Counted from the stretch's first letter, positions 20,697-28,278 are shown. The stretch is 64,000 bases of DNA from Alphaproteobacteria bacterium (GCA_016869535.1 VGDX01000013.1:1-64000); one strand, 5' to 3'. Translations and numbers: made by a program. The notes: generated from the letters alone by a model not told the origin.

Positions 20697-21763
20697 CCCA
20701 ACGCCGCGCGGTCCTCGGCATCTGAGCCGATCAGCGGTGCAAGACTGTCGACCCCGGCCCGTTCCATCGCTTCGATCAGCGCCCTCTTGATACGGGCGAT
20801 GAGCGGCGGTCCTTCAAATATAAGCCCGGTATAAATCTGCAGGAGCGATGCGCCGGCTTCGATCTTGGCCAACGCCGTTTCGCCAGAATCGATGCCGCCG
20901 ACGCCGATCAGCGGCAGCTTGCCTTCCGTCAGCCGGTAAACGCGCGCGAGCATACGGGTCGAACGGGCGAAAAGCGGCCGCCCCGAGAGACCGCCTTTTT
21001 CCATGGCGAAATCCACGTCACGGAGCCCGTCGCGGGATGTCGTCGTGTTCGACACGATGATGCCGTCCACCTCGTGCGCCATGATGACACCCACAGCGAG
21101 CGCGGTATCTGCCTCGGTGAGATCGGGCGATAGCTTGATCAGAATCGGCGGCGGCTTCGGTAGCGCGGCACGCGCGGCCTGCACGCGCTTGAGCAGCCAA
21201 TTGAGCGCCTGTGGCGTTTGAAGGTCGCGCAAGCCCGGCGTATTGGGCGATGAGATGTTTACGGTGAAATAGCTCGCCACGGATGCCAGACGCTCGATCC
21301 CCTCGACATAGTCGGCGATGCGGTCCTCGCTGTCGCGATTTGCCCCGATATTGACACCGACAATCCCCTTCGGAGGGTGCTGCGACAGCCGCCGCAGCGC
21401 AGCCTTATTTCCATCGTTGTTAAAGCCGAGCCGGTTGATGATCGCCCGGCCGGTGGCAGAACGGAAAATTCGGGGCTTTTCATTACCGTCTTGCGGACGG
21501 GGCGTCAGTGTGCCGACCTCGACGAAACCGAAGCCCATGTCCAGTAGCGGCTGCGCCACGCGCGCATTTTTATCGAAGCCCGGCGCCATGCCGAGCGGAT
21601 TGGGGAAGTCGAGGCCGAATACGGTCTGCTTGAGCCGCTTGTCATCCGGTTCCGAAGCGTGGGGAAAAATTCCGAGTTCCAGGCTCTTGACGGCGATATC
21701 GTGCGCGCGTTCGGGCTCAAGCGAATGCAGCAGAGTTTGTCCGAAATTGAACAGGGAATTCAC
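20693..21763 (-). CDS. pyrD: Dihydroorotate dehydrogenase (quinone)
   Basis: This class 2 enzyme oxidises dihydroorotate to orotate, passing electrons to quinone at the inner membrane (pyrimidine synthesis step 4). The 356-residue protein has the N-terminal membrane-associating helix region, the FMN-binding barrel with NPLGMAPGFDKN, VEVGTLTPRPQ(D)GN and NRLGFNN, the catalytic Ser region YFTVNISSPNTPGLR, and the C-terminal IGVGGIDSG phosphate loop. The start is GTG 21763, overlapping the preceding gene by 4 nt (GTGA); the longer open frame belongs to the upstream gene's territory. Confidence 0.95.
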   Translation of the reverse strand: MNSLFNFGQTLLHSLEPERAHDIAVKSLELGIFPHASEPDDKRLKQTVFGLDFPNPLGMAPGFDKNARVAQPLLDMGFGFVEVGTLTPRPQDGNEKPRIFRSATGRAIINRLGFNNDGNKAALRRLSQHPPKGIVGVNIGANRDSEDRIADYVEGIERLASVASYFTVNISSPNTPGLRDLQTPQALNWLLKRVQAARAALPKPPPILIKLSPDLTEADTALAVGVIMAHEVDGIIVSNTTTSRDGLRDVDFAMEKGGLSGRPLFARSTRMLARVYRLTEGKLPLIGVGGIDSGETALAKIEAGASLLQIYTGLIFEGPPLIARIKRALIEAMERAGVDSLAPLIGSDAEDRAALG

Positions 21764-22116
21764 GCCGCGGCCTCCATCGACTCGGGGAGGACATGGCATC
21801 CTTCATCATCGAGCCACAACGGCTCGACCCAAAGCAATGCGGCGAGATCGAGGGGTGCATAGAGATGTGGAAACAGTGCCCCGCCGCGCGACGCTTCCCA
21901 TTTAAGCTCAAGCCCGAGACGCCCGGCATCCAAGGCAAGCAGCACGAGGTTCTCCTGCCCGGCAAAATGTGCCGCGAGCGTCCCAGGGACCTGATCGGCG
22001 GCGGAAAGATGGATATAGCCGTCACGAAGATCGTCGGCCGAACCGCGGAATCGGCCCTCGCGCATGGCTGCCTCGAAATCGGTCTCGCGCATGATCTTGT
22101 AGATTTGCCCTGTCAT
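21760..22116 (-). CDS. DUF952 family protein
   Basis: This 118-residue small soluble protein matches the DUF952 pattern: IYKIMRETDFEAAMREGRFRGSADDLRDGYIHLSAADQV, followed by LVLLALDAGRLG and FPHLYAPLDLAALL. The function is unknown; the fold resembles ADP-ribosyl or glutathione-related small enzymes by family description only. It is upstream of and overlaps pyrD by four bases, the usual alphaproteobacterial arrangement. ATG 22116 lies at the start of the conserved segment. Confidence 0.87.
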   Translation of the reverse strand: MTGQIYKIMRETDFEAAMREGRFRGSADDLRDGYIHLSAADQVPGTLAAHFAGQENLVLLALDAGRLGLELKWEASRGGALFPHLYAPLDLAALLWVEPLWLDDEGCHVLPESMEAAA

Positions 22117-22196
22117 GGATCGCCTTTTGCGGTCCAGTCTTGACCGCCCTCCATCTTGTCTCTTATAGGCCGAACCTGAGCATGGAGCGAAGCGGA

Positions 22197-22607
22197 ATGG
22201 CCGAAAAACTATCCGGAGGATGCGCCTGCGGGTCGGTACGTTACGAGGCGGGTTCCGCCGTCTTGATGATGAACTGCCATTGCCGCGACTGCCAACGGGC
22301 AACCGGTAGCGCCTATGCCGCTTTCATGGTAGTGCCGAAGGACACTTTCCAGGTGACTGGTGTGCTAACTTATTATGAATGCGCGGGAGGAAGCGGTAAA
22401 AGTATCAGGCGCGGTTTTTGCGCCACGTGCGGCAGTCCGGTTGCAATAGAGGTCGAGGTGGCGCCCAACATCGTGGGCTTGCTGGCCGGAAGCTTAGACA
22501 CACCCACAGAATTTAGCCCGACCATGGATATCTTCACGGCCTGCGCTCAACCCTGGGATCATATGTCGCCAGACACCCGCAAGGTCCCGGGCGGTATTTC
22601 CGGATAA
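22197..22607 (+). CDS. GFA (glutathione-dependent formaldehyde-activating-like) family protein
   Basis: The 136-residue protein has the zinc-binding cysteine set of the GFA fold: GGCACGSVRYE, then NCHCRDCQRATGSAY, then FCATCGSP. Family members bind two zinc ions; some act on glutathione adducts, but most, including short ones like this, are uncharacterised. ATG 22197 (or 22182, five residues earlier) is preceded by a purine-rich stretch. It is divergent from DUF952/pyrD across an 80-bp gap. Confidence 0.9.
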   Translation: MAEKLSGGCACGSVRYEAGSAVLMMNCHCRDCQRATGSAYAAFMVVPKDTFQVTGVLTYYECAGGSGKSIRRGFCATCGSPVAIEVEVAPNIVGLLAGSLDTPTEFSPTMDIFTACAQPWDHMSPDTRKVPGGISG

Positions 22608-22629
22608 GCCAATACTTCAGAACGGCGCG

Positions 22630-22797
22630 TCAGTTCGCCTTGCGACGCTTGATCTGTTCTTCGCCTTGTTCGTCCCGCTCCTTGATGGCCTGACCGAGAC
22701 ACCAATCGGCCATCGAGAGCTGCTGGTCCTTGACTTCGGGATTGAAGGCATCATGGGCGCGTTGGATGAACTTCTTCGCCTCTACGAGATAGTCCAT
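22630..22797 (-). CDS. Small conserved hypothetical protein (55 aa)
   Basis: The product begins MDYLVEAKKFIQRAHDAF and is a helical, charged, soluble peptide with no Cys pair or membrane segment other than a lone Cys in the middle (ADWCLGQAIKERD). ATG 22797 follows a GGAGGG site; the longer open frame upstream lacks one. Short proteins with this N-terminus are familiar from Rhizobiales, but their function is unknown. It is divergent from the split operator and the S24 repressor gene on the far side of the insertion element. Confidence 0.65.
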   Translation of the reverse strand: MDYLVEAKKFIQRAHDAFNPEVKDQQLSMADWCLGQAIKERDEQGEEQIKRRKAN

Positions 22798-22973
22798 TGG
22801 GGATCCCTCCGCTGATCCTGATGGCTGTGCATATGGTTGCGGCGGAGGGCGCCATAAAGTGCGGGGGGAGCGGAAAAGCATTTCAAAAACATGATCTTGG
22901 TACGCTACCGTTCCAGGATTCGAAGATGGTGGACAGAAGCGCGAATAAGGCATAATTCCTATAGTAGGTATAA

Positions 22974-22991
22974 ATTCCCCACCGATCCGGT
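22974..22991. promoter_or_regulatory. Left part of a split 25-bp palindromic operator
   Basis: ATTCCCCACCG-ATC-CGGT lies directly before the insertion element. Joined to GGGGAAT after the element (25770-25776), it gives two perfect 11-bp arms (ATTCCCCACCG / CGGTGGGGAAT) around ATC. The full palindrome would have sat about 30 bp upstream of the S24 repressor start, as an autoregulatory operator would. Confidence 0.6.
22984..22991. repeat. Left target-site duplication
   Basis: GATCCGGT directly abuts the left terminal inverted repeat and is repeated exactly at 25762-25769 after the right end. Eight bases is within the range made by IS1-family transposases. Confidence 0.93.
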
Positions 22992-23008
22992 GGTAGTGTC
23001 TCAGTTTG
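22992..23008 (+). repeat. Left terminal inverted repeat
   Basis: GGTAGTGTCTCAGTTTG is the exact reverse complement of 25745-25761. The first bases GGT are usual for IS1-family ends. Confidence 0.95.
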
Positions 23009-23092
23009 CTTAGGACTAAATTCCGCGCCGGTTAGCCAAGACTGCAATTTGCGGTAGAGGGCTGATGAGAGAATAGGTATTGGCGTATCCCC

Positions 23093-23584
23093 ATGTGGGA
23101 TTTTCTTTGGTCAATAACCTTCTGGACGGCGGCTGTTGCCTTGGTGACGGCCGTTCTGGTTGTTGTGGGTTGGTGGCAAATTATGTCGGCCCGTCGGCAA
23201 GCGAAGGGATGGCAGACATTGGCTGCTTGTGAAAAATACGACTTAGACCCGATCCTAGATCAGTGTCTAAGGAAGCTATCAAAAGCTCGTCGGACCGGCC
23301 GGCTATGGAAAAAACCGGATAAGTACAGTGTCGAAGTTACAACGGTTCTCAATTATCTCGATGGCTTGGCCATTGGGATAGAGCAAAATCTTTATGTAGA
23401 ATCGCTGGTATGGGATCATCTAGAACCGATCCTCAGGGACCATACGAGAGAGTACCTGGGGCCTGTTCAAGCGTACAAACTCGGCATAGATATTGAGGGC
23501 TATAAACGCTTGACTAAATTGGCTGAGAAATGGGGCGAGAGGCGAACTAGGTTCTGGGATGGCTGGAGCCTATGGAGAAAATGA
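23093..23584 (+). CDS. Membrane-anchored passenger protein of the insertion element
   Basis: The 163-residue protein has one N-terminal hydrophobic helix (about residues 5-27, FWTAAVALVTAVLVVVGWW), then a helical, charged cytoplasmic domain containing NYLDGLAIGIEQNLYVESLVWDHLEPILR. The layout (one anchor plus a soluble helical domain with an LDxxAxGI-like core) recalls DUF4760-type proteins, but I cannot confirm that. It is transcribed towards the transposase (convergent). It is AT-richer than chromosomal neighbours. Its role in transposition, if any, is unknown. Confidence 0.7.
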   Translation: MWDFLWSITFWTAAVALVTAVLVVVGWWQIMSARRQAKGWQTLAACEKYDLDPILDQCLRKLSKARRTGRLWKKPDKYSVEVTTVLNYLDGLAIGIEQNLYVESLVWDHLEPILRDHTREYLGPVQAYKLGIDIEGYKRLTKLAEKWGERRTRFWDGWSLWRK

Positions 23585-23607
23585 TGACTAGACCCAAAGT
23601 CTAAATC

Positions 23608-24498
23608 TTAAGTCTGATAAGGAAGCTGGCGCGGGTCCTTGAAGCGCCGGCGAGTTTCGGCCGCATCGATCAGCGCAACAACGTCACTCATATCCATGAC
23701 CGTATCGGTTAGGCCAGCAGCCATGGCCGGGGTGATCTTGTGGGCCTTATGAAGACGGCACCAGTTGTACCAAACGAAATAGAGCGCGAGAGCATGACAG
23801 TGGTTCTCGAATTTTTTGCTGAACGCGTTGGTCAGTCGCGTGAACCGCCTCATGCTCATGCGCATGGTAAGGTTCTGGCGTTCCACAAATGACGTGCTGA
23901 CGTGCTTGGGATCGGGATTGCCAGTCAGTAAAGACTTGCGAGCGCCTACGCACTCAGGCGGGCTGTACCGGCGTTGGCTTTCCGGTGAAGGCCCGTAAAT
24001 CTTCACTAGCTGTGCAAAGTCGATTTCGTCACCGAAGGTGCTGCCGACCGCATCAATGTAAACGCGCAAACCGTCACTGGTGAGTTGAACACGGTTCGCC
24101 AGTCGGCCCCGCAAATCAGACATGAAGTCATAAGCGACGTACACGTTGCGAGGTCCGACAAACCACGAGACGATTAGTTTGGAGTCCGCGTCAATGGCGC
24201 TCCAAGTCCAAACGTCGCCAGCACCATCAACGGGACGCTTGGCATTGCGGACGTTGCTCGCCTTGGCGTAGCAGAATGACCAAATTTCATCGCACTGCAC
24301 GCGGGCTGCATTGACGTGGCGAACTTTAGCGTCGTGGAACTCAGCACAAGCTCGCCCCGCGTCAACAAGCAGCTTTGAGACCGTGTTGATCGATACGTCG
24401 CAGACGCGTGAGATCGAGCGGAGGGACGAACCCTCCACCATCATCGAAAGGATGCGTACGCGAGTTGGGAGGGGCAGCCGGTTCATGTCTATCAACAT
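23608..24498 (-). CDS. IS1-family DDE transposase, single ORF
   Basis: The 296-residue protein starts with a helix-turn-helix ([32 protein letters not shown]). It then shows the IS1 catalytic triad: Asp in CDEIWSF, Asp in TSDGLRVY and Glu in [19 protein letters not shown], the last followed by the IS1-like NAFSKK tail. IS1 itself needs a programmed frameshift; here the enzyme is one uninterrupted frame. ATG 24498 follows an AGGGGCAGG site; the frame is open to TTG 24522. It should cut at the 17-bp ends and create the 8-bp target duplication. Confidence 0.88.
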   Translation of the reverse strand: MLIDMNRLPLPTRVRILSMMVEGSSLRSISRVCDVSINTVSKLLVDAGRACAEFHDAKVRHVNAARVQCDEIWSFCYAKASNVRNAKRPVDGAGDVWTWSAIDADSKLIVSWFVGPRNVYVAYDFMSDLRGRLANRVQLTSDGLRVYIDAVGSTFGDEIDFAQLVKIYGPSPESQRRYSPPECVGARKSLLTGNPDPKHVSTSFVERQNLTMRMSMRRFTRLTNAFSKKFENHCHALALYFVWYNWCRLHKAHKITPAMAAGLTDTVMDMSDVVALIDAAETRRRFKDPRQLPYQT

Positions 24499-24668
24499 GG
24501 TCAGCCTGCCCCTCAATGTCAAGCATTTTGTTCATTTTAATTATCTACAGAAGATGAACAGAAGGTAAACAGAACATTAACAAGGGAGTCAGTTAAGCTG
24601 TTGATTCCCCTACATTTTTACCTTGAATTTCTCCGAGGAATGTTTAAGTTAAATACCGAAAGAAGGTG

Positions 24669-24741
24669 CGCCCAGGAGAGGATTCGAACCCCTGACCTAA
24701 TCGCTAGCAACGACCCGCTCTATCCGCTGAGCTACCTGGGC
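24669..24741 (-). tRNA. tRNA-like gene with anticodon GCU inside the insertion element
   Basis: The reverse strand gives a 73-nt class I cloverleaf: acceptor GCCCAGG/CCTGGGC, D arm GCTC-AGCGGATA-GAGC, anticodon stem GGTCG/CGATT (two G-U pairs) around loop TTGCTAG, 5-nt variable loop AGGTC, T arm AGGGG-TTCGAAT-CCTCT and discriminator G. The anticodon GCT reads Ser codons AGC/AGU, but bacterial tRNA-Ser has a long variable arm, which is absent. The body looks like tRNA-Arg. CCA is not encoded (CACC follows). It may be a non-canonical or inactive tRNA carried as cargo. Confidence 0.75.
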
Positions 24742-24837
24742 GGTGGAGTGGAGGGCACGACCGGCGTCACGCTTGCCGCGCCCTCGATTTAGGTTCTTAT
24801 CTTGTCCGGGCGAGTTGCCACATCGCGCATCCTCCTT

Positions 24838-25455
24838 TCATGACTGAGCAGTTTCGGACCCCGGCGCGCCAACGCCGGGGTTCTCCGTTTCCGCAGCCTG
24901 CGGAACGTAGAACCACGTCTGTCCCCTGCGGCGAACAAGGGCTTCCTTGCTAAGCCTGTACAGGGTCATTCCTACCGTCTTTTCATGGACCTTAGTGTCG
25001 TACACGCGCTCGATATACTGACGTATTGGTGCGGCTTTCGAGCCTTTAGTGCCTGCCTCCCGCAGCCTATCCAAAACAATGTTCTTGATGGGAGGCCGCT
25101 CGGGTAGCTCCTTGATGGGAGCTTGTGCGCTTTTGGGCATAGAGGGTGGAGTTACGGCCCGGGGAGCGAAGTAAACGCCGGTGACACTATCGCGCCATAC
25201 CGACCTGGCTTTGTCTGGTTCTTGTTTCGGCCAGTTTAATTCGACCTGAAACAGGCGAGCAGCTGCACGGAGGTCCGCCATCTCACGGTCTATGAGAAGG
25301 CCCCTCGCTTCTAAAGATTGGCGGTCGCGCCGAAGGCGCTCTCGCCGCTCAACCAAATCGGCGAGTTTCGCGCTCAGTACGGAACGAATCGATGGATCAT
25401 AGGTACTCGACATGCCACCAAGATAGGGACTGCGACAAGAAAAGCAATCCCTCAT
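24838..25455 (-). CDS. Coiled-coil/winged-helix passenger protein
   Basis: The 205-residue protein has an N-terminal coiled coil (about residues 28-70, LVERRERLRRDRQSLEARG and following) and a linker with Pro. Its C-terminal domain, about 125-190 (IVLDRLREAGTKGSKAAPI ... TVGMTLYRLSKEALVRRRG), looks like a winged helix. Its ATG overlaps the stop of the upstream 77-residue gene by four bases (ATGA), so I took 25455 as the start, although ATG 25413 is possible. A DNA-binding or regulatory role is inferred only from fold appearance. Confidence 0.65.
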   Translation of the reverse strand: MRDCFSCRSPYLGGMSSTYDPSIRSVLSAKLADLVERRERLRRDRQSLEARGLLIDREMADLRAAARLFQVELNWPKQEPDKARSVWRDSVTGVYFAPRAVTPPSMPKSAQAPIKELPERPPIKNIVLDRLREAGTKGSKAAPIRQYIERVYDTKVHEKTVGMTLYRLSKEALVRRRGQTWFYVPQAAETENPGVGAPGSETAQS

Positions 25456-25685
25456 GTAGGCTTTTTGCGACTCCAGCGGGCCGCTGCCCCTTTTTTTGCA
25501 ATAGCCGTCCTCTCGGCACCGGAGAGGCGCTCGGCTCGCTGTTTCCCGCCGATTTTACCGCCTTTGGCGCGGCCTGGGGCTTTCGAAGGCTTATCCTCGA
25601 TTTCACCCGTGGCGATTCGGGCGATCATTACCGCCGCGCCGATCACGTCGGCGGGTCTTTTCTCGCCTTTTGGGCCCTTGGGCAT
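25452..25685 (-). CDS. Small basic passenger protein with a GGK/ARW C-terminal motif
   Basis: The 77-residue protein reads KGEKRPADVIGAAVMIARIATGEIED and then AKGGKIGGKQRAERLSGAERTAIAKKGAAARW. This is a layout I recall from many small Rhizobiales proteins found near mobile DNA, usually called hypothetical. The basic C-terminal helix suggests nucleic-acid binding. It is coupled to the 205-residue gene by ATGA overlap and lies 60 bp inside the right end of the element, so its promoter may lie in or beside the terminal repeat. Confidence 0.65.
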   Translation of the reverse strand: MPKGPKGEKRPADVIGAAVMIARIATGEIEDKPSKAPGRAKGGKIGGKQRAERLSGAERTAIAKKGAAARWSRKKPT

Positions 25686-25744
25686 GGCTACAAAGTTGGC
25701 CTGCCTATTGATTAAGTCAAGCGTTAAGGACTATCTTCCTATTT

Positions 25745-25761
25745 CAAACTGAGACACTACC
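25745..25761 (-). repeat. Right terminal inverted repeat
   Basis: CAAACTGAGACACTACC is the exact reverse complement of the left end at 22992-23008. Similarity decays after 17 bp. Confidence 0.95.
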
Positions 25762-25776
25762 GATCCGGTGGGGAAT
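25762..25776. promoter_or_regulatory. Right target-site duplication and right operator arm
   Basis: GATCCGGT (25762-25769) repeats the left target site. The sequence CGGTGGGGAAT (25766-25776) is the right arm of the palindrome whose left arm now lies beyond the element. A core ACCG-ATC-CGGT survives here because the element ends in ACC, so part of the site may still be bound. It ends 30 bp before the S24 gene's start. Confidence 0.6.
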
Positions 25777-25806
25777 CTGGCCCTGCCGCTAATTCGGAGG
25801 CCGCCC

Positions 25807-26454
25807 TTGCCGCCCCGACTTACCCATGCCCGGGTTTGGTCCGCCATCGATGCTCTGGCGCGTCGCTATGGGCTGTCCCCCTCCGGACTTGCCAAGCGGG
25901 CCGGACTCGATTCCACGGCCTTCAATAAATCGAAGCGGATCACCGGCGAGGGACGCCAGCGCTGGCCGACCACGGAGAGCATCGCCAAGGTGCTCGAAGC
26001 AACCGGTGCGAGTTTCAACGATTTCACAGCGCTCATCACCGCGGACTCGCGGAGCCGGCGGGGAACCGCGCAGCCCATTCCCCTGATCGGCCTGACCCAG
26101 GCCGGCGGAGGCGGCTTCTTCGACGATGGCGGGTTCCCCGTGGGCCAGGGCTGGGACCAGATCCGTTTCCCGCGCGTCGACGACGACAACGCCTATGCGT
26201 TGGAAGTGACCGGCGACAGCATGCAGCCGCTTTACCGTGACGGCGACGTTCTCATTATCTCGCCGAATGCCGCCCCGCGCAAAGGCGACCGCGTGGTGCT
26301 GCGTACCACCGACGGAGAGGTCATGGCTAAGATCCTGGTCAGGCGAACAGCGAAGTCCGTTGAGCTTGCCTCGTTCAACCCGGCCCACACCAATCTCGTC
26401 TTCCCCGTAGACCGAATCGACTGGATGGCGCGCATCGTCTGGGCGAGCCAATGA
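25807..26454 (+). CDS. Helix-turn-helix transcriptional repressor with S24 (LexA-like) peptidase domain
   Basis: The 215-residue protein has an N-terminal helix-turn-helix (about residues 8-65, RYGLSPSGLAKRAGLDSTAFNKSKR) and a C-terminal S24 domain. The latter has the catalytic Ser in VTGDSMQPLYRDGD and a Lys in GEVMAKILVR. A possible Ala-Gly cleavage site lies in LTQAGGGG. The start is TTG 25807 because GGAGG lies 6 nt upstream; GTG 25768 lacks one and lies inside the operator. Similar chromosomal regulators occur in many Rhizobiales. It may control itself and the divergent 55-residue gene through the palindrome now split by the IS. Confidence 0.87.
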   Translation: MPPRLTHARVWSAIDALARRYGLSPSGLAKRAGLDSTAFNKSKRITGEGRQRWPTTESIAKVLEATGASFNDFTALITADSRSRRGTAQPIPLIGLTQAGGGGFFDDGGFPVGQGWDQIRFPRVDDDNAYALEVTGDSMQPLYRDGDVLIISPNAAPRKGDRVVLRTTDGEVMAKILVRRTAKSVELASFNPAHTNLVFPVDRIDWMARIVWASQ

Positions 26455-26488
26455 TCAAGGAACAGAAATCAGTGATGGGAGCCAGGTG

Positions 26489-26992
26489 ATGATGATGATC
26501 CTCATTTGTTTTTTGCAGTTCGGCATGATCCTCTTCGCTCCCGCGCAAAGCTTGGCGCAAGACGCGTTCGTGCCGACTGAAGCCGAGCGTGCCAAGATCT
26601 CAGACTGCATCAAGCGCGCGGCATCGGAGACCGAACTCAAGCAGATGAGCGCCTGTATCGGACTGATCGCTGAGCCCTGTGTCGAGGCGCCGGACGCCAA
26701 TACCGCCTCGCTTGTCGCCTGCCATATGCGCGAGCAGACTATCTGGGACGGCTATCTCAACACCTGGTACGGCGAGGCGCAGAACAAGCTCAAGGGTGAC
26801 ACAGCCTCGGGGGACGCACTCAAGCAGGCGCAGCGCGCTTGGATCGCTTTCCGCGACGCCAAGTGTGCCTATTGGGAAAAGCGCTATGCAGGAGGCACCA
26901 TCGTCGCCGTGCTGACCGGAGACTGTATGCGGGTGGAAACCGGCATCCGGGCGTTGGAAGTGCGCGCGATCCTAGACGACCTGGATCAGTGA
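26489..26992 (+). CDS. LprI/DUF1311-type secreted protein
   Basis: The ~167-residue product has a signal peptide (ILICFLQFGMILFAPAQSLAQ) and a mature helical domain with six cysteines and the DUF1311 core LKQAQRAWIAFRDAKCAYWEKRY...GGT. The lysozyme-inhibitor LprI family shares this core; inhibition is not proven for most members. The start is unclear because GTG and three ATG codons follow each other (26486-26497). It lies 34 nt after the S24 gene on the same strand and is convergent with the SMR gene. Confidence 0.8.
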   Translation: MMMILICFLQFGMILFAPAQSLAQDAFVPTEAERAKISDCIKRAASETELKQMSACIGLIAEPCVEAPDANTASLVACHMREQTIWDGYLNTWYGEAQNKLKGDTASGDALKQAQRAWIAFRDAKCAYWEKRYAGGTIVAVLTGDCMRVETGIRALEVRAILDDLDQ

Positions 26993-27336
26993 TCCTGCCC
27001 CATCGAGCTTTGCTCGCGCCCCGGCGTCGGAAGCGACAATCCGATCACGCCGATGATGACAAGGGCGACTGAGACGATCTTGAGCATCGTCAGCGGCTCG
27101 CGGAAATAGGCGACGCCGATCATCGCCGCCAGCGCCGTACCGACGCCCGACCATATGGCATAGGTGGTCGAGAGATCGAGCTTCTTCAGCGCCAGAATCA
27201 CCGCTAGGGCGGAGAACACATAGAACACAGGAACGGCGATCGACGGCAGCGGCTCGGAAAAGCCGCGCGACAGCTTCATCGAGGTGATGCCGGCGACTTC
27301 GAGCAGAATGGCGGCGCCGAGATAGATCCAGGACAT
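26986..27336 (-). CDS. Small multidrug resistance (SMR) family transporter
   Basis: This 116-residue protein has four transmembrane helices and the conserved membrane Glu at position 13 (LLEVAG). The SMR motifs KLSRGF, LKKLDLSTTYAIWSGVGTA and IIGVIGL follow. Members export cationic compounds, guanidinium or polyamines by proton antiport, acting as dual-topology dimers. A single gene rather than a pair suggests a homodimer. ATG 27336 starts the conserved MSWIYL segment. It overlaps the LprI-like gene end by a few bases. Confidence 0.9.
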   Translation of the reverse strand: MSWIYLGAAILLEVAGITSMKLSRGFSEPLPSIAVPVFYVFSALAVILALKKLDLSTTYAIWSGVGTALAAMIGVAYFREPLTMLKIVSVALVIIGVIGLSLPTPGREQSSMGQDH

Positions 27337-27432
27337 AGACCAGCCGAGGCAATTGCGACTCAGAGCGCGATGGCGCTTTGCCGCTTCACAGCGAAATTGC
27401 ATGACGTCCTGATGACAGGCGCCGCCTAACTG

Positions 27433-28278
27433 TCACAATAGTTCGAGAGGGACGAGCCGCTTGGGCGCCGGGTAAGCGCGATCGAGCTCCGCAAGATCTT
27501 CCTTGCTCAGCGAGAGGTCGAGCGCCGCGCGGTTCTGGCGGACATGCACTTCCGAACCGGCTTTGGGTATCACGATCATGTCCTTCTGCCTGAGTACCCA
27601 GGCGATGGCGATCTGGGCCGGAGTGGTATCGTGTCTCGCCGCGATCGATACCAGCGTACGGTCTCGCAGCAAACGTCCCTGCTCGATGGGCGAGTAGGCC
27701 ATGATCGGCATGCGGTGCTCACGGCTCCAGGGTAATAGGCCCGCTTCGATACCGCGCCGCCTGAGATTATAAAGAACCTGGTTAGTGGCGCAGTGCGCAC
27801 CACCGTTCAGTTCGAATAATTCTTCCATGTCCTCGATGTCGAAATTGCTGACGCCCCAATAACGGATCGCACCTGCCGCTTGCAGCGCCAGAAAGGCCTC
27901 AAGCGTCTCGGCAAGTGGCACACGGCCGCGCCAATGCAGCAGATAAAGATCGATGCGGTCTGTCTTGAGACGTTTCAGACTGCGCTCGCAGGCCTTGATG
28001 GTGCCGGCGCGGCTCGCATTCTCGGGCAGCACTTTGCTGACCAGGAAGACCTCGTCGCGGCGTCCGTCTATGGCCTCGGCCACGATTTCCTCGGCGATGC
28101 CGTTAGCGTACATCTCGGCGGTATCGAACAAGGTCATGCCGAGATCGAGGCCTAGCTTTAGCGCGGCAACCTCTTCCTGGCGCGCCCGCGCGGTCTCACC
28201 CATACGCCAGGTGCCCTGGCCGAGTTGCGGCACGGCCTCCCCCGAAGGAAGTGTCACAGTAGGAAGCTCGGCCGCCAT
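27433..28278 (-). CDS. Aldo/keto reductase
   Basis: This 281-residue TIM-barrel oxidoreductase has the catalytic tetrad: Asp in LFDTAEMY, Tyr in the same loop, Lys in VFLVSKV and His in LYLLHWRG. The NADPH site is in MIVIPKAGSEVHVRQN. It reduces carbonyls with NADPH; the substrate is unknown. It is a single gene, same strand as the SMR gene upstream of it on the map. Confidence 0.92.
   Translation of the reverse strand: MAAELPTVTLPSGEAVPQLGQGTWRMGETARARQEEVAALKLGLDLGMTLFDTAEMYANGIAEEIVAEAIDGRRDEVFLVSKVLPENASRAGTIKACERSLKRLKTDRIDLYLLHWRGRVPLAETLEAFLALQAAGAIRYWGVSNFDIEDMEELFELNGGAHCATNQVLYNLRRRGIEAGLLPWSREHRMPIMAYSPIEQGRLLRDRTLVSIAARHDTTPAQIAIAWVLRQKDMIVIPKAGSEVHVRQNRAALDLSLSKEDLAELDRAYPAPKRLVPLELL

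Larger units (their letters stand above)
22992..25761. mobile_element. 2770-bp IS1-family element with passenger genes and a tRNA-like gene
   Basis: The ends are a perfect 17-bp inverted repeat, GGTAGTGTCTCAGTTTG (22992-23008) and its complement (25745-25761). They are flanked by the 8-bp direct repeat GATCCGGT. The only transposase is a single-ORF IS1-type DDE enzyme on the minus strand. Around it are a 163-residue membrane protein, a tRNA-like gene and an overlapping two-gene pair. IS1-family elements are usually 0.7-1.6 kb, so this one is unusually long. GC is visibly lower than in flanking genes. Both ends and the target repeat are intact, suggesting a recent insertion. Confidence 0.9.

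Noticed and set aside
24601..24792. 63-residue ORF across the tRNA-like gene
   Set aside because: It is simply a translation through the tRNA region of the element; the cloverleaf explains the sequence better.
25807..26454. S24 repressor as a prophage marker
   Set aside because: No integrase, structural or lysis genes surround it, and flanking genes are ordinary chromosomal ones. The adjacent mobile DNA is an IS, not a phage.
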